43,344 bases of DNA from Blastocladiella britannica. Its lineage: Eukaryota > Blastocladiomycota > Blastocladiomycetes > Blastocladiales > Blastocladiaceae. Of the stretch, positions 30,834-41,608 are shown piece by piece (positions within the stretch are counted from its first letter, which is position 1; each line of letters begins with the position of its first letter). The notes under the pieces are model-generated. The model worked only from the letters and a program-made list of their open reading frames with translations, did not search any database and had not been told where the DNA came from. The DNA lies in the NCBI GenBank assembly GCA_025349905.2, contig MU624598.1, forward strand, positions 1-43,344, written 5' to 3'. Both the position numbers and the translations under genes were made by a program.

Positions 30834-30919
30834 TTTACTTGAGGGTGGTCCGAGAGGAGGAGCGAGTTGCGAGACACCAAGAAGAGACCATGCATTCGTT
30901 GGCTCCAATCGATAACAAA

Positions 30920-32999
30920 TCACGACCCGTATTGGCCCCCATCCAGCATCTTGGTCCAGTCGTGCTCGGCCCAGTCCTTGACGAACGCGCGCACCCGCTC
31001 GTGGTTCTCCTGCCGCGACAACCACTTCCCACGTCGGGCCAGCGCCATATCAGCGTCCATGGCCCCGACCAGCGTCTCGCGCACAAATGTCTCGTCCATC
31101 CCGCGCGCGCCCTCCTCAATCACGTGGCCGTGCCCGCCGTCCAAGTCGTACCACACGTGAACGTACGGTAAATGGGAGACCATGGACCGCCGGAACCCGC
31201 CGCTACCATTGTCTTTTTTGCGGGTGTCAATCACGGGTTGGTGCTGCGTCCACTCGTCGGCCTCGGCGTCGGCACGGAACGCCGTCGATATGTAACCCGG
31301 CGCATCCTCGGCCACGTGCTCGGGGACCGGAATCACCTCGATCGCCGTGTGCCGGTGGGACGACGCATTGAGCACTGTTTCCGAAAACAATACGCGTTGG
31401 CCGCGGCCGGCGTACATGATCATGAGGCACTTCATAAAGTTCTTTTTTTTTTTTTTTCCAATCGTTGTCAACAGTCGAACTATTGAAGGATGTGAAAGAA
31501 CATACCCTCACTTCGTCCCAAAACGCATCGTCGCCATTCAAGGACGACGTGAGGTGGTCCACGGGCACAATCTGGCACGTAGCGATGCTGCGGAACGGCA
31601 TAATCACCAGGTACGCCTTGATTCCGACGCTGACAATGGTGGGCAGGTCGGGCAACTTTCCGCCATCGCGGAAACACAGCTGGCATTTCTCCAGGGCTTT
31701 CCGGCGCGCCACCAGATCGTCGATCGACGACACGCCGTTTTTACTGGAGCCACTACCGCTGCCAGTGGTGAATGCCAGTCCGCGCTGCATGCGCGTTGAT
31801 GACGACGACGACGATGCGGTGGCGGAAGCACGGTGCTTGCCCTTCCCGGTGCCAGTGGTGGTACCGGGCGCGCCGCCCAGCCGGTCCGCTTGCTCGTCCA
31901 TGTAATCCAGGTCGTCTTTAAACGCCGAGTCGCGCGAAATGCGTTTGGCAAAGTCGGCATCGATGCCGCGGTGCCCGCGGGCTCCGGGACGCCGACTGGC
32001 GCGCTCCTCGCGGACCATGTCCTCCAGCGACATTTCTCCCGGATCGACGGGGACGACTCCCGTAGCAGCAGTAGAAGGGGCGGATTCCGTAGTTGTTGTA
32101 GCTGGGAGGGAAGCGACGCGTAGACCCGACGGCCGACTGCCCCTCTGTGAAGTTGCCGCAGTGGTCGTGCGCGGCTTGCGTGCCGAGTCGTACGCAGAGT
32201 ATGCCTCCCGGAACGCTTCAAGGGACTGATATGTATAAGGATGTGGGAGCAAGTAACGAGACCGAGAGAATGAATAAATACCCCAAAGCGCTCGGCACCA
32301 ACTTGCTCCAAGGGACGGCCCTCCTCCGAGGCGATCTCGATCACGCGGTCAATCTTGCGCATGGCAAAGTGCGAGGCAGTGGACGCGACCGACGAGTCGG
32401 ATTCGGCGCCCGACTCGTACTGGGCGCCGCCAGGCGATGCGGGTGCGGCAAGAGGAGGTAGCCCTTGGCCGCCCGATTTCCAGTACGGGTTGATTTCGCG
32501 CGACGACACGGTTTTCTACATCATTACCAAGGGTCAGTGCGAATAACTGAGGTGCTTGGGCACATACACGTACCACACCAGACGCGGCACGCTCTTGGGC
32601 GACCTTGTCGGTGGCCGCGCGCCGTGAAGACCGGCGATCGTCGCGTGCGGCGCCAAACAGACCGGCCATGGCGTGGTCGTCGGCACCACTGGCACCCGTC
32701 ATCCACGACTCGCGCACCGGCGGTGCCGTTGTTGCCGAGTGCTCTGATTCGCGTTCGTGAGCGCGGTCATGGCCTCGGTCATGGTCGCGGTGAGAGGACG
32801 AGGAAGGCCGGTCGCGCGTGCGGTCGTGCTCGGGATCATTGGTCGTGCGGCTGCTGCGTCTCTCCTTGTCCATTTCTCTTTTCTTTTCCATTTCAGGCCG
32901 GTCTGAAGACGACGAGTCGCGGTGTCCCCGGTGGTGCCGGTGTGTGTGGTCGCTTTTGTCGTCGCTTCTGTCGTCGCTCATATTTATTTTTGTTGACAT
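30920..32999 (-). CDS. CWF19: Cwf19-like spliceosome / lariat-turnover factor
   Basis: Exons 32999-32574, 32515-32282, 32225-31506 and 31441-30920 join in phase: 633 aa from ATG 32999 or 627 from ATG 32981. The N-terminus is Arg/Asp/Ser/His-rich (HRHHRGHRDSSSSDRPE), as in spliceosomal proteins, then EINPYWKSGGQGLP. The C-terminal half holds the two CwfJ domains: CQLCFRDGGKLPDLPTIVSV with CQIVPVDHL (HIT-like), and FSETVLNASSHRHTAIEVIP, followed by the basic-aromatic KWLSRQENHERVRAFVKDW end. Family members (S. pombe Cwf19, human CWF19L2, related to Drn1) act with the post-catalytic spliceosome and lariat debranching. The last intron ends in a 15-A run directly before the AG. Confidence 0.93.
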
Positions 33000-33004
33000 G
33001 AAAA

Positions 33005-35926
33005 ATGGGAGCTCCTTCAAAGAGCCGGAAAAAAGAAAAGAAAAAAATGACCCTCGCAGAGGATATCGAACGGGCGTACCGCGCCGGTACCTTGGCCGAC
33101 GTGACTCTGCACGTCACCACCACCCAGCTCGCGACTCTGGACTTGCCCTTACACCGCGCCATGCTGGACTTGCCGCACCTGGACCCGCTCTTGGACACGT
33201 CGCTCACGCCGGCGGTCTCGCGCCTCCCACCGGCCCCGCCCGCGCAGCCGGCCGACCTGCATGCCAATGTCTCGCACGCGCGGCTGTCGGACCTGCGCGC
33301 AGCCCTGGACCACCCGTACACGGACCGTGATGCCGTGTCCGCACGTCTGCGGCACCTATTGCAAAGCGGCGAGCACGCGGACTGCACGGTGGCGGTCGAA
33401 GACAACGACGACCCGACATCCTCTGGTCCCTCAGCCCGCGTAGTGTCTGCGCCCGCCCACCGGTTCGTGCTGGCGGCCCGGTGCCCGTACTTTGCGACAC
33501 TGTTTGACTCGGGCTTTGCCGATGCGCTGTCCCCGACGCTTGCGCTGCCGCTGGACGTGTTTGCGTCGCCCGTGGTCTTTGACGCGGTCATGCACTACAT
33601 CTACACCGATGCTCTCCCGGCCCCGCCACCGGCCAACCCGCGCGCGTGCTTTGACCTGTACCGCGCCGCCAACTTCTTGGCCATGGACTCGCTTCAGGAG
33701 CACCTGATCGGGCTGCTCACAAACGACCTGATGCACGGCCTGGAGACGTGCACGTGCCCGTCATGCACCGCCAACGCTCCCTCGGTGCTGCTTTTCGCCG
33801 ACCGCATGGGGATTACCTCGGTACGGTCGGCGGCAGTGGCGCTGTTTGCGACCCACCCGCGCGACCTGTGGCCGTCGCTCGAATTTGCGGCGTCCCCGCG
33901 GTCGGTGCGCGAGGCGGTATTGCGCGAGTTCACCGAGCAGGCCGAGCGCGACCCGTCCGCTTTGTTGCAGGGGATCGTGACGCTGGACGCACTGCTGGAA
34001 ACCATGGCTCCTCGTGTGACCCACCCAGCGTTCGCGACGCTGGTCGATGCAGTCGCAGCCTCGCGCGACGCATTGGTCCCACAACTGATCCCCGCCCTGC
34101 CCGCGGTCCTGGCGGTCGTGGAGCGCCCGCCCACCTGGGACATTTCTGCGCGCTTGGCCGCGCTTGATGCCCATTTACCGGCGCTGTACTCGGACCGGGT
34201 GCTGGTTCCGCTAGCATTTGCACTATTCACCGCACACCTGTCGCGGGTGGCCCGGGCCGCCACCGCGTCGCCCGACCACGATACGGGCGCGCCGCCACTT
34301 GATGCCGCCGTCACTGCCGCAATTGGGGCACTCGTGCACTCGGCGCTCGCGTACTACGCTAAAAGGTGGATCAATATCCCACTCACGCCTCCACGGGGGG
34401 TGTACCCGGGAGGAGAGCCGTGGAAGGCGTTCGTGGACGCGGCCGCGGCCGAGGCGGGGGTCGCGGTCGACGAGATCCAAATGATGGCGGCGAACGCTGC
34501 CTCCACTTCGTCTTCTTCAGGTGGATCAGTGGTAGGTGGGTTTGGGAGTGTCGCTCGGGTCGCCAAGGTCGCGTCGCTGGTGATGCGCGCTGGCCGGCCC
34601 GTCAGTGTTGTGGGTGGAATTGCTGGCAGTGACGGTGGTGGTAGCTCGCGTGCCAGCGTCGTGGTGGGCTCGCGATCGGCATCCTCCTCCATGGCATCGT
34701 CGTCGTCGGGCTCGCGCGCTTCGGTGGTGGGTGGGAATGGCAGCGCCTTTGGCATGGCGGGTCTGGCGGCCGTCTTGGGTGACAGCCACCGCAGCGGTGG
34801 TCTTGTGCGGTCCAGTGGTGGTGGGAGCGTGGTGGGTGCCGCTACTGCCCGTGAGCGACCGCGCAGCACCGTGGTGGCCTCTGCCAGCGGCGCCGCCATC
34901 AACCGGCACTCGATGGTACTTCCGCGCACCTCTTCGTCGTCCATGTCGTCGACGGTGCTGTCCTCATCCCAACCACCCACTGGACCGCGTGCGTCGGTGG
35001 TCGGAGCGCGTCGCGGATCCGCGGCCTCGAGCGCTACCACGCTGACGTCATCGTCCATGCGCTCGTCACCACTGGCATCCGAGGGATCGGTGGCTTCGAC
35101 GCCGCCGGTGGTGCGCCGCGTCCGTGCCTCGACCGCAGCGCCCTCCACGACCACGTCGTCAACACGGCCTATGTCCATGATGGTCACGGGCGCGGAGCGC
35201 TCGGCTGCCGTCAGCATGGGCGTTCCCTCGGCGCGCGTCCGGTCGTTGACGGCCGGCTCCTCGTCATCGTCTCTGGGATCGCGCGGTTCGCAGCCGGTCG
35301 TGGTTAAGAAACCGTTGCCTCCAACACCGCAACAACAACCGGCGGCGACGGCGTCCGCTGGGCAGACATCCGCGGCGGCTCGTCGGCCGTCGGTTCCTTC
35401 AGCGTCCTCCAGTGCTTCTGCCGCCACGACTGTGCGCCGCGGCCCATTTCCTACTGCTGCGACTGCATCTACCACAGGACCGACGACCGTGTCGGCGTCG
35501 CTGATGCGCCCGACCGCCGCCAGCGCTGCCCGAGCGCGCGGCAAGTCCCCTGCACCCCCACCCTCATCGTCATCGTCGTCACTCAATGCCGCATCGTCGT
35601 CACCCCCACCCACACCGCCCAAAAAGGCGCTCCGGTCACCATCGCGCCGCCGGTCGTCCGTGGCATCGAACATGTCGGGAACTGATGGGGATAATGGGCC
35701 GCCGCCTGTCCCGCCGGTACCCAGTGCCGCCGACGCGGTCGGGTCGCGGATCGCGGCGGCATTTCGCGCATCGATGGCGTCTGGCGGTGGCCCGGCAGTC
35801 AAGTCTGGTCGTGGTGGTGGGATGATGGTTGCTGCCGGTACTGCAGCTGATCCCGACGCTGGTACTACCGCGTACGGGTCCCGGATTCGTCCCCCGGCCG
35901 TTGTCGCATCCAACAACAATGTGTAA
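33005..35926 (+). CDS. BTB/POZ-domain protein with long Ser-rich tail
   Basis: Single exon, 973 aa from ATG 33005 (an alternative ATG at 33047 would remove the Lys-rich leader). Residues about 125-225 form a BTB domain: HADCTVAVEDND, APAHRFVLAARCPYFATLFD, FDAVMHYIYTD, LYRAANFLAMDSLQEHL. The segment before it (LADVTLHVTTTQLATLDLPL...LDPLLDTS) looks like half of another, degenerate BTB. After it, ADRMGITSVRSAAVALFATH is a BACK-like helical region. From about 490 on it is low complexity, with RASVVVG, RASVVGG and RASVVGA repeats and a C-terminal basic PPKKALRSPSRRRSS. BTB proteins commonly dimerise or recruit cullin-3; which applies here is unknown. Its start is five bases from the CWF19 start. 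Confidence 0.85.
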   Translation: MGAPSKSRKKEKKKMTLAEDIERAYRAGTLADVTLHVTTTQLATLDLPLHRAMLDLPHLDPLLDTSLTPAVSRLPPAPPAQPADLHANVSHARLSDLRAALDHPYTDRDAVSARLRHLLQSGEHADCTVAVEDNDDPTSSGPSARVVSAPAHRFVLAARCPYFATLFDSGFADALSPTLALPLDVFASPVVFDAVMHYIYTDALPAPPPANPRACFDLYRAANFLAMDSLQEHLIGLLTNDLMHGLETCTCPSCTANAPSVLLFADRMGITSVRSAAVALFATHPRDLWPSLEFAASPRSVREAVLREFTEQAERDPSALLQGIVTLDALLETMAPRVTHPAFATLVDAVAASRDALVPQLIPALPAVLAVVERPPTWDISARLAALDAHLPALYSDRVLVPLAFALFTAHLSRVARAATASPDHDTGAPPLDAAVTAAIGALVHSALAYYAKRWINIPLTPPRGVYPGGEPWKAFVDAAAAEAGVAVDEIQMMAANAASTSSSSGGSVVGGFGSVARVAKVASLVMRAGRPVSVVGGIAGSDGGGSSRASVVVGSRSASSSMASSSSGSRASVVGGNGSAFGMAGLAAVLGDSHRSGGLVRSSGGGSVVGAATARERPRSTVVASASGAAINRHSMVLPRTSSSSMSSTVLSSSQPPTGPRASVVGARRGSAASSATTLTSSSMRSSPLASEGSVASTPPVVRRVRASTAAPSTTTSSTRPMSMMVTGAERSAAVSMGVPSARVRSLTAGSSSSSLGSRGSQPVVVKKPLPPTPQQQPAATASAGQTSAAARRPSVPSASSSASAATTVRRGPFPTAATASTTGPTTVSASLMRPTAASAARARGKSPAPPPSSSSSSLNAASSSPPPTPPKKALRSPSRRRSSVASNMSGTDGDNGPPPVPPVPSAADAVGSRIAAAFRASMASGGGPAVKSGRGGGMMVAAGTAADPDAGTTAYGSRIRPPAVVASNNNV

Positions 35927-35956
35927 AATGCTTTCATTCAAATAAAAAAATGATCA

Positions 35957-38909
35957 TCAACGCGACATGGTGGTGTACGCCATCTGCTCGGCGCCCGAGT
36001 GCGCCGCCAATGCCGTCCGCCTTGCATCCACGCGCACCGAAGCGGTTTCAGCTCCACCGTTACTCTTGAGCATATCGATAGCCTCGTCGACGATCGTCCG
36101 CTCGGGTTCCGCCGACGCCGACGCGCGCATGTTTGACCGCGACCGTTTCATCTTGTTATCGTCGTAACCCGCCAGTAACGCGACTTTTGCCTGCCGGATC
36201 GTGATCAATAGCTCGGCCTGGGTCTTGGGCGTCGTAAAGTACAGGCCCGGGTGCTCGGCCAATGCGTCGAGCCGGTTGATCACCTTGAACGCGTACCCTT
36301 GGTCCACCAGGAACTGCTGGCGCCGGTTCGAGTAGTGCATTTCGTCCGTGTCTTTCGAGACAAGGGTGTAAAAGTACGCGTTAAATCCGTGATCGTTGCG
36401 GCGTTTGGCGCGTAGGATTCGACCCAGCCGTTGCGCTTCTTGGCGCCGCGACCCGAAATGCGACGAGATCTGGATCAGGCACGTGGCTTCGGGCAAATCA
36501 ATCGACGTGTCGCCGACCTTGGAGAGGAAGATCGTCTGGTACTTGCCCGACGTGAAGCCCTCGAGCACCTCTTTTAATTTGTGGATTTGAGTCCATACAA
36601 AAAAATTATGAACAAATAAAACATACCAGTCCGCTCCTGGTGCGGCGTCTTCCCGAAAATAAACGGTTTCTTGAGCAATTTGGCGTAAAACTCGAGCGCA
36701 TAGACGTTATCCGAGAACACCATGATCTTGTCGTTCCGGCGCTCGTGGAAGTCAATTAGGAACTGGCACGTCATGAACTTGATCGGGTTCATGGTGGTCA
36801 GCACTTGTCGCCTCCGGTGTTCCTCGGACCGGTACGCGGCAAAGAATTCCGGGGTCATGTCGCACCACACCTCGGCGCACTGCACGCGCGCAATGTGGCC
36901 TTGTGCCGACAAGTCCATCCAGTTGGCCTCGTACAGTTTAGGCCCAATCAGGAAATCGAGATCGCTGATCAGATCGTCCTCGCGCACCAGTGTGGCCGTC
37001 AGACCGAGCTTGGTGTGCGACGTGAACCGGCCCACGACTTGTCGAAACACGTTGGCGGGGGCCACGTGCACTTCGTCCAGCAACAGCAAGCCCCATTCCA
37101 CCGCGTGGATCTTCTTCAGCTGGTCGGTCGTCAGCTTAGACGCGTTGGGCCGGTCCGAGAGCATCGTGTACGTTGAAATCAGGACGCCAGCCTCATCTGG
37201 GCGTGGCCACTGTAATTTTTTTTTTTTTTGCTTGTTAATGGACGTGCACATATCTCAACATAATGAAAGAAACGAACCCAGTCCTTTTTCTCGGACGTAA
37301 ACTCAATAACGTTGGGCGCCTTGCCCTGCGCCGGGTCGCCCAGGGCCGCCCAGTGCAAGAACTGCGACTTCCACTGAGCGACCGACACCGCCGACGTGCA
37401 CAGCACCAGGGTCGGCTTGGCCATGGTTGCGGCTGCCGTGATCCCGACCAGCGTCTTGCCAGCCCCACACGGCAACACGATGATTCCGGACCGAGCGCGG
37501 CCGTTGCCAAACATCTTGTTGAGCGCCTTTTCCTGGTAGGGCCGGATCTGCGCGTGCGGCTTGAGCGAGATGGTCAAGGTCTTGGCGAGCGAGTCATTGC
37601 GGAAATCGTACTCTTCCAGCAGCGGGTACCCAATGTCCTTGCACGTGCGCTTGAGCTTTTCGATCGCGGTTGGATTGACCTCGAACGCGTGCGTGCGCGC
37701 ATCATCCACCACATCGTCCTGGGCACTGTCGCGCTGCAGGATCAGGCCTAGAAGCTCGTCTTCGGTGGTGGTGGTCGCCGGTCGTATTGCGCCTTCCTGA
37801 TCGTCGGTAGCAGTGGGAGCGGTCCCAGACGGTGCAGAGCGGTTGCCATCGCGGCTGCGGCTTCCACCAGCAGCAGTTCCAGTGCCAGAAGGGAAAAAGC
37901 CGCCGCCGCCAGCACCAGTGTCGTCGTCATCGTCCGAGTCGGCGCCGGCGCCAGTACGGTCCTCCTCCTCCTGGTCCGCGATGCTCGGCAGCCCTTTCGC
38001 AATCCGCTGCCGCCTCGCCTCCTCGCGCGCAATCCGCACATTCTCCTCCTTTTGCTTCTGCAGCTGCGACGACACCTTCATGTCCCGCAGCGTCTTTTGG
38101 TTGGTCGTCGCGCGCCCGCTCATGTTCCTCCCATCGTCGGCGGCCGACCCAGGCGGTGGTGGAACGTATCGCGCGTCGCGAATGGCGGGTGTTTGCAACA
38201 GCGTCTTCAAGCACTGAATATCCTGTGACTCGACAAAGTACCGTTTCTGCTTGAGCACGAGCTTGACTTTGCCGACTTTTTCTGCGTGCTGCCGAACAAA
38301 TGCCTCGACCGAGTCGGGGACGGGCGTTTTGCACAGCCGGCCCAGCGTGGACAGGATGCCGTCCACGTCGACGCCCACGCTCACTGCCGCGTACAGCGAC
38401 GAGGGCGTCAGCGCGTACTCGTGGATGAACGACGGGCGCGATTTGGGCTCGGCGACCGTGGTCAGGAAATCCTGCGCTTGCTCGGCGATGGGAGAAAACG
38501 CTTCCAGAATTACTCGGTGTGTTGGTGGGAGTTCGGCCGTCGGGACCGGGTCGATCCAGATCGGACGCAGCGCGTGGTCCGGGTGCAGCTGTAGCTCGGT
38601 GTGCACGGCGACCGTAGGTGCGTTTGATTGTTGGCCGAACGGGTCCACGACCTGAATCATGTTGTTGGGGAGCGGCATGTTGGGCAGCGGAAGTAGGCCT
38701 CCGGTCGCACTGAGGGCCATGCCGCTGGCACCGCTGGCGCTGCCGCCGTCGCGATTGCGAGTGGGTGCCGCCGGCTCCTCCACGTCCGAAAACTGGTCCT
38801 GGTCCGAGTCGTCGGTGCGGTTGTCCGCCGCGTACTGGTCGTCATCGTCCGAGTCGATGCCGTCTCCTCCTGCTGAAGTCTCGGGCCGCGGACGTTTGAT
38901 TGGTGCCAT
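35957..38909 (-). CDS. SSL2: XPB/Ssl2 DNA translocase of TFIIH
   Basis: Exons 38909-37278, 37209-36627 and 36570-35957 join in phase: 942 aa, longer than yeast Ssl2 (about 843) because of low-complexity acidic inserts in the N-terminal half. The damage-recognition/N-terminal domain reads [20 protein letters not shown]. The helicase core has [13 protein letters not shown], Walker [12 protein letters not shown] (GAGKT 482-486), LISTYTML, the Walker B DEVH (589-592), [26 protein letters not shown] and motif [19 protein letters not shown], with [20 protein letters not shown] after it. XPB opens promoters and functions in nucleotide excision repair. The gene ends 30 bp from the convergent BTB gene stop. 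Confidence 0.97.
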
Positions 38910-39011
38910 TATTGTCAAGAATTTCGTTTTTTGAATGAATGAAAGAGCGACAAAATGACTCAATTTTATGAATTTATTGAAAGGACGAGCAAGAAGGAGC
39001 AAGGGAAACCA

Positions 39012-40069
39012 TTACTGGTACACATTCAGCGTCGCCGCAGACGTATCCGCCGCCGACGGGAGCTGCGGGCTACCGGCCGCCGTGGAGCGAGCAGCCAGTT
39101 GCGCCTGAATCCCCTCGTTCTCGTACGCGAACCGTTTCGCCTCCTGGATCTGCTGGTCAGAGTACCGCACGGGCCGCACCATGATGGTTGCGCGGCCATT
39201 GGTGCCCACCACCGGCATGTACTGCAGTTCCCCGCGGCGCCACTCGCGAGCAGTGGCCAGCACCCGGTAAAACTTGTACTTGCCGTCGCCCTGCGACACG
39301 TACACCTCGCCGTCGCGCTCGTTGACCACCAGCGTGAACTTGGTCGCGTACGCGCGCGGAATCGGGACCGCCGGGTCCGTCGACAGATTGAACGGCTGGC
39401 CAATGTAGTTGCCGCGGTCAACGAAACGGCGGCCGTTGCTGTGGTACCCGAACGAGTTGGGGTGCCAGCCTAAGTCATTTGAAAAAAGGGTGGCGGTAGT
39501 GTCCATGCGTCAGTGTCAGTACTTGCATATTGCGGTATACACTTTAAAAAAAAATTACCGGGAAGACGCCAGTCAGGGTACGGCACGCGGGCCAGACCAA
39601 CAGCCAGAATCGTCGACGGCACGTCCTTGCTCACGACGGTGATTTCCAGACTGAGAAGCGACGTGAGTTGCATGCTCGAGAACCCGGTTGCAAACTTGAG
39701 CTTGAAGGTGTCGCCGCCAACGACCGCAATACTGCCCACGGGCGCCTCGTTCTGGGCGTTCATGGTGAAGTTGGGCGCCGCGTTGGTGGGCCACGCCACG
39801 GGCGGGTTGGCCTGCAAGAACTCTTCCTCGGCCCCGACGCCCGGCTTCCCGCTGCCACTGCTTCCACCCGTCGACCCAAACTCCTCGGGCGTGTCCTTGT
39901 AGGCGGCGTTGGTCTTGACAAAGTACACGTGCAGGGCCAGCGTCAGCACAATCGCAATAATAATGGGCAGCGCCAGAATAACGCTCAGCGACAGGCCGCC
40001 GTTCGCCGGCAGCGAGTAGATGCCGCCCGGCGTGCCGCTGGCCTTGAGGGGGAATGATGGAGCCGACAT
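39012..40069 (-). CDS. SPRY-domain single-pass membrane protein (Ssh4/Ear1-like)
   Basis: Exons 40069-39559 and 39469-39012 (89-nt intron) give 322 aa. An N-terminal membrane helix (SLSVILALPIIIAIVLTLAL, about 26-47) precedes a linker and a SPRY/B30.2 domain. The SPRY motifs are unambiguous: LEITVVSK, AVGLARVPYPDWRLPGW with GYHSNGRRFVDRG (split by the intron), IGQPF and FTLVVNERDGEVYV. Yeast Ssh4 and Ear1 share the TM+SPRY plan and adapt the Rsp5 ubiquitin ligase to endosomal cargo through PPxY motifs. I see no PPxY here, so an equivalent role is uncertain. The gene is divergent from the paxillin-like gene. Confidence 0.85.
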
Positions 40070-40249
40070 GTAGATTTTTGTATGTATGTATGTTTCCCAA
40101 AGAGAAACTGCTGTTTTGGGCCGTAAAAGTCGTTAGTGTGCAAGAAGTCCAACTTTGGGACCTAATCAAGAGGGACAACAAAAATACGGTGCTGTTGCTT
40201 TCGGGTGGCGCTCATAACTATACCGCTGTAAAGCACAATAATTATTGGA
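40070..40249. promoter_or_regulatory. Shared 180-bp upstream region of the SPRY and paxillin-like genes
   Basis: The whole promoter of two divergent genes must fit between ATG 40069 (minus) and ATG 40250 (plus). The stretch has a TATG repeat adjacent to the SPRY start and A/T-rich sequence before the paxillin start. No canonical TATA box stands out. Confidence 0.4.
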
Positions 40250-41486
40250 ATGGACGAACTAGACGCACTGCTCGTCGAGCTCGAGTCCATCTCAAACGCA
40301 CCTCTGGCTTTCCCCGCTGCCGATCCAACTTCACCGTCCGTGTCGCCCGCTTCTGCCGCGCGATCCGTGGCCGATGGCTTTCAACAATCTTTGGACGCGG
40401 CGCTCGCGAGCCCCGTGGTCCCGTCCAAGGCAGCGACAGTGGTTGTTGCCCAGGTAAGCGCGTTGCCGCCAGATCCCGCAGCCACAATGGTCTCGGATCG
40501 GCGTCCACTTTTGTTGCAGCAACAGGATCAGCAACCTCCACCACCGCCGCCAGCTGCCATTCCTGCTTCAGAGCCATTGCCCCCACTACTACCGGCAATC
40601 ATTACGGCAGCAGCAGCAGTGCCAGTGGTCGAAAATGAAACGCAAAAATCGAGCCAAACATCACCTCCACCAACTCAAACCTTGCCATTGACGCCGGCAA
40701 TGCACTGTGCTGCCTGCAAGGAAGAGATTGCAGCGACGGAGGCGTATGCGACCGCCCTGGACCAAATGTGGCACCTGCACCATTTGGCGTGCTCGGTGTG
40801 CGCCAAGCAGCTCACGGCCACTACGTTCTTTGAGCACCACGGCGAACTCCTATGTGCCGCGCACCACGCCGAGCGCGCTGCCCCACGGTGCGCGTACTGC
40901 GCCGGCGCCATCACCGACCGGCTCGTCACCGCCCTCAACAAGCCGTGGCACGTGGACCATTTCTTTTGCTCGCAGTGTGGGACCAACTTGGTACAAGCGA
41001 CGGGGTTCATGGAGCACGATGGGAAACCGTATTGCGCCGACGACTACTTCACGTTGTTTGCTCCCGCGTGTGGCCGGTGCGCCAAACCCGTCATGGCTGA
41101 CTGTATCACCGCTCTGAACAAGTCGTGGCACCCGGGATGTTTCACCTGCGCTACTTGCAGTGGAGTGTTTGCTGGAGGGACATTCTTTGCGCACGAAGGG
41201 CTGGCGTATTGCGAAATGGACTTTCATCGCGCAAAGGGAACGCTGTGCGAGGGGTGCCTCAAGCCCATTGTCGGGAAATGCGTCAATGCTGCCGGTCGGC
41301 GCTGGCACCCTCAGTGCTTCTTGTGTAGTTACTGCAAGACGAGCCTCAACAAGGTTTGTATACCTTTTTTTTATGTTGGTTCATTTTGGATCATTAACTT
41401 TTACGCGTTTGTACCAACAGAATCCTTTTCGCGAGCGCGAGGGCAAGGCATTTTGCGTACCTTGCCATACGCGTCTCTATGGTTGA
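40250..41486 (+). CDS. Paxillin-like adaptor: LD motif plus four LIM domains
   Basis: Exons 40250-41353 and 41421-41486 give 389 aa. The N-terminus DELDALLVELESI is a textbook LD motif (LDXLLXXLE), the helix by which paxillin binds vinculin/FAK-type partners. VADGFQQSLDAAL further on may be a weaker second one. A Pro/Ala/Gln linker leads to four tandem LIM domains starting at C153 (CAACKEEI), then CAYCAGAI, CGRCAKPV and CEGCLKPI. Each has the CX2C-X16-23-HX2C spacing and ends in HAERAAP/DDYF/DFH/CHT-type ligands. The intron falls inside LIM4. The same order, LD then four LIM, defines paxillin/Hic-5; fission yeast Pxl1 has fewer LIMs. A role at actin structures or adhesion is inferred. Confidence 0.92.
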
Positions 41487-41489
41487 AGA

Positions 41490-41512
41490 TTTTTTTTTTT
41501 TTTTTTTTTTTT
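41490..41512 (+). repeat. 23-T homopolymer directly after the paxillin-like stop codon
   Basis: A run of 23 T begins three bases after the TGA of the paxillin-like gene, so the 3' UTR of its mRNA would open with a U-tract. Confidence 0.85.
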
Positions 41513-41608
41513 GAGTGTTGGTGATTTTGTGCTTGATCTGTCGAATAAAAAGCAGTCGTCTCTTTCCCAGGAGTACAATCGAACTAAAAAATTAAAGAAT
41601 AAAAGGAC

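Noticed and set aside
34354..35937. 527-codon minus-strand open frame
   Set aside because: Mirror frame of the BTB gene's repetitive Ser-rich tail; no motif and no sensible start.
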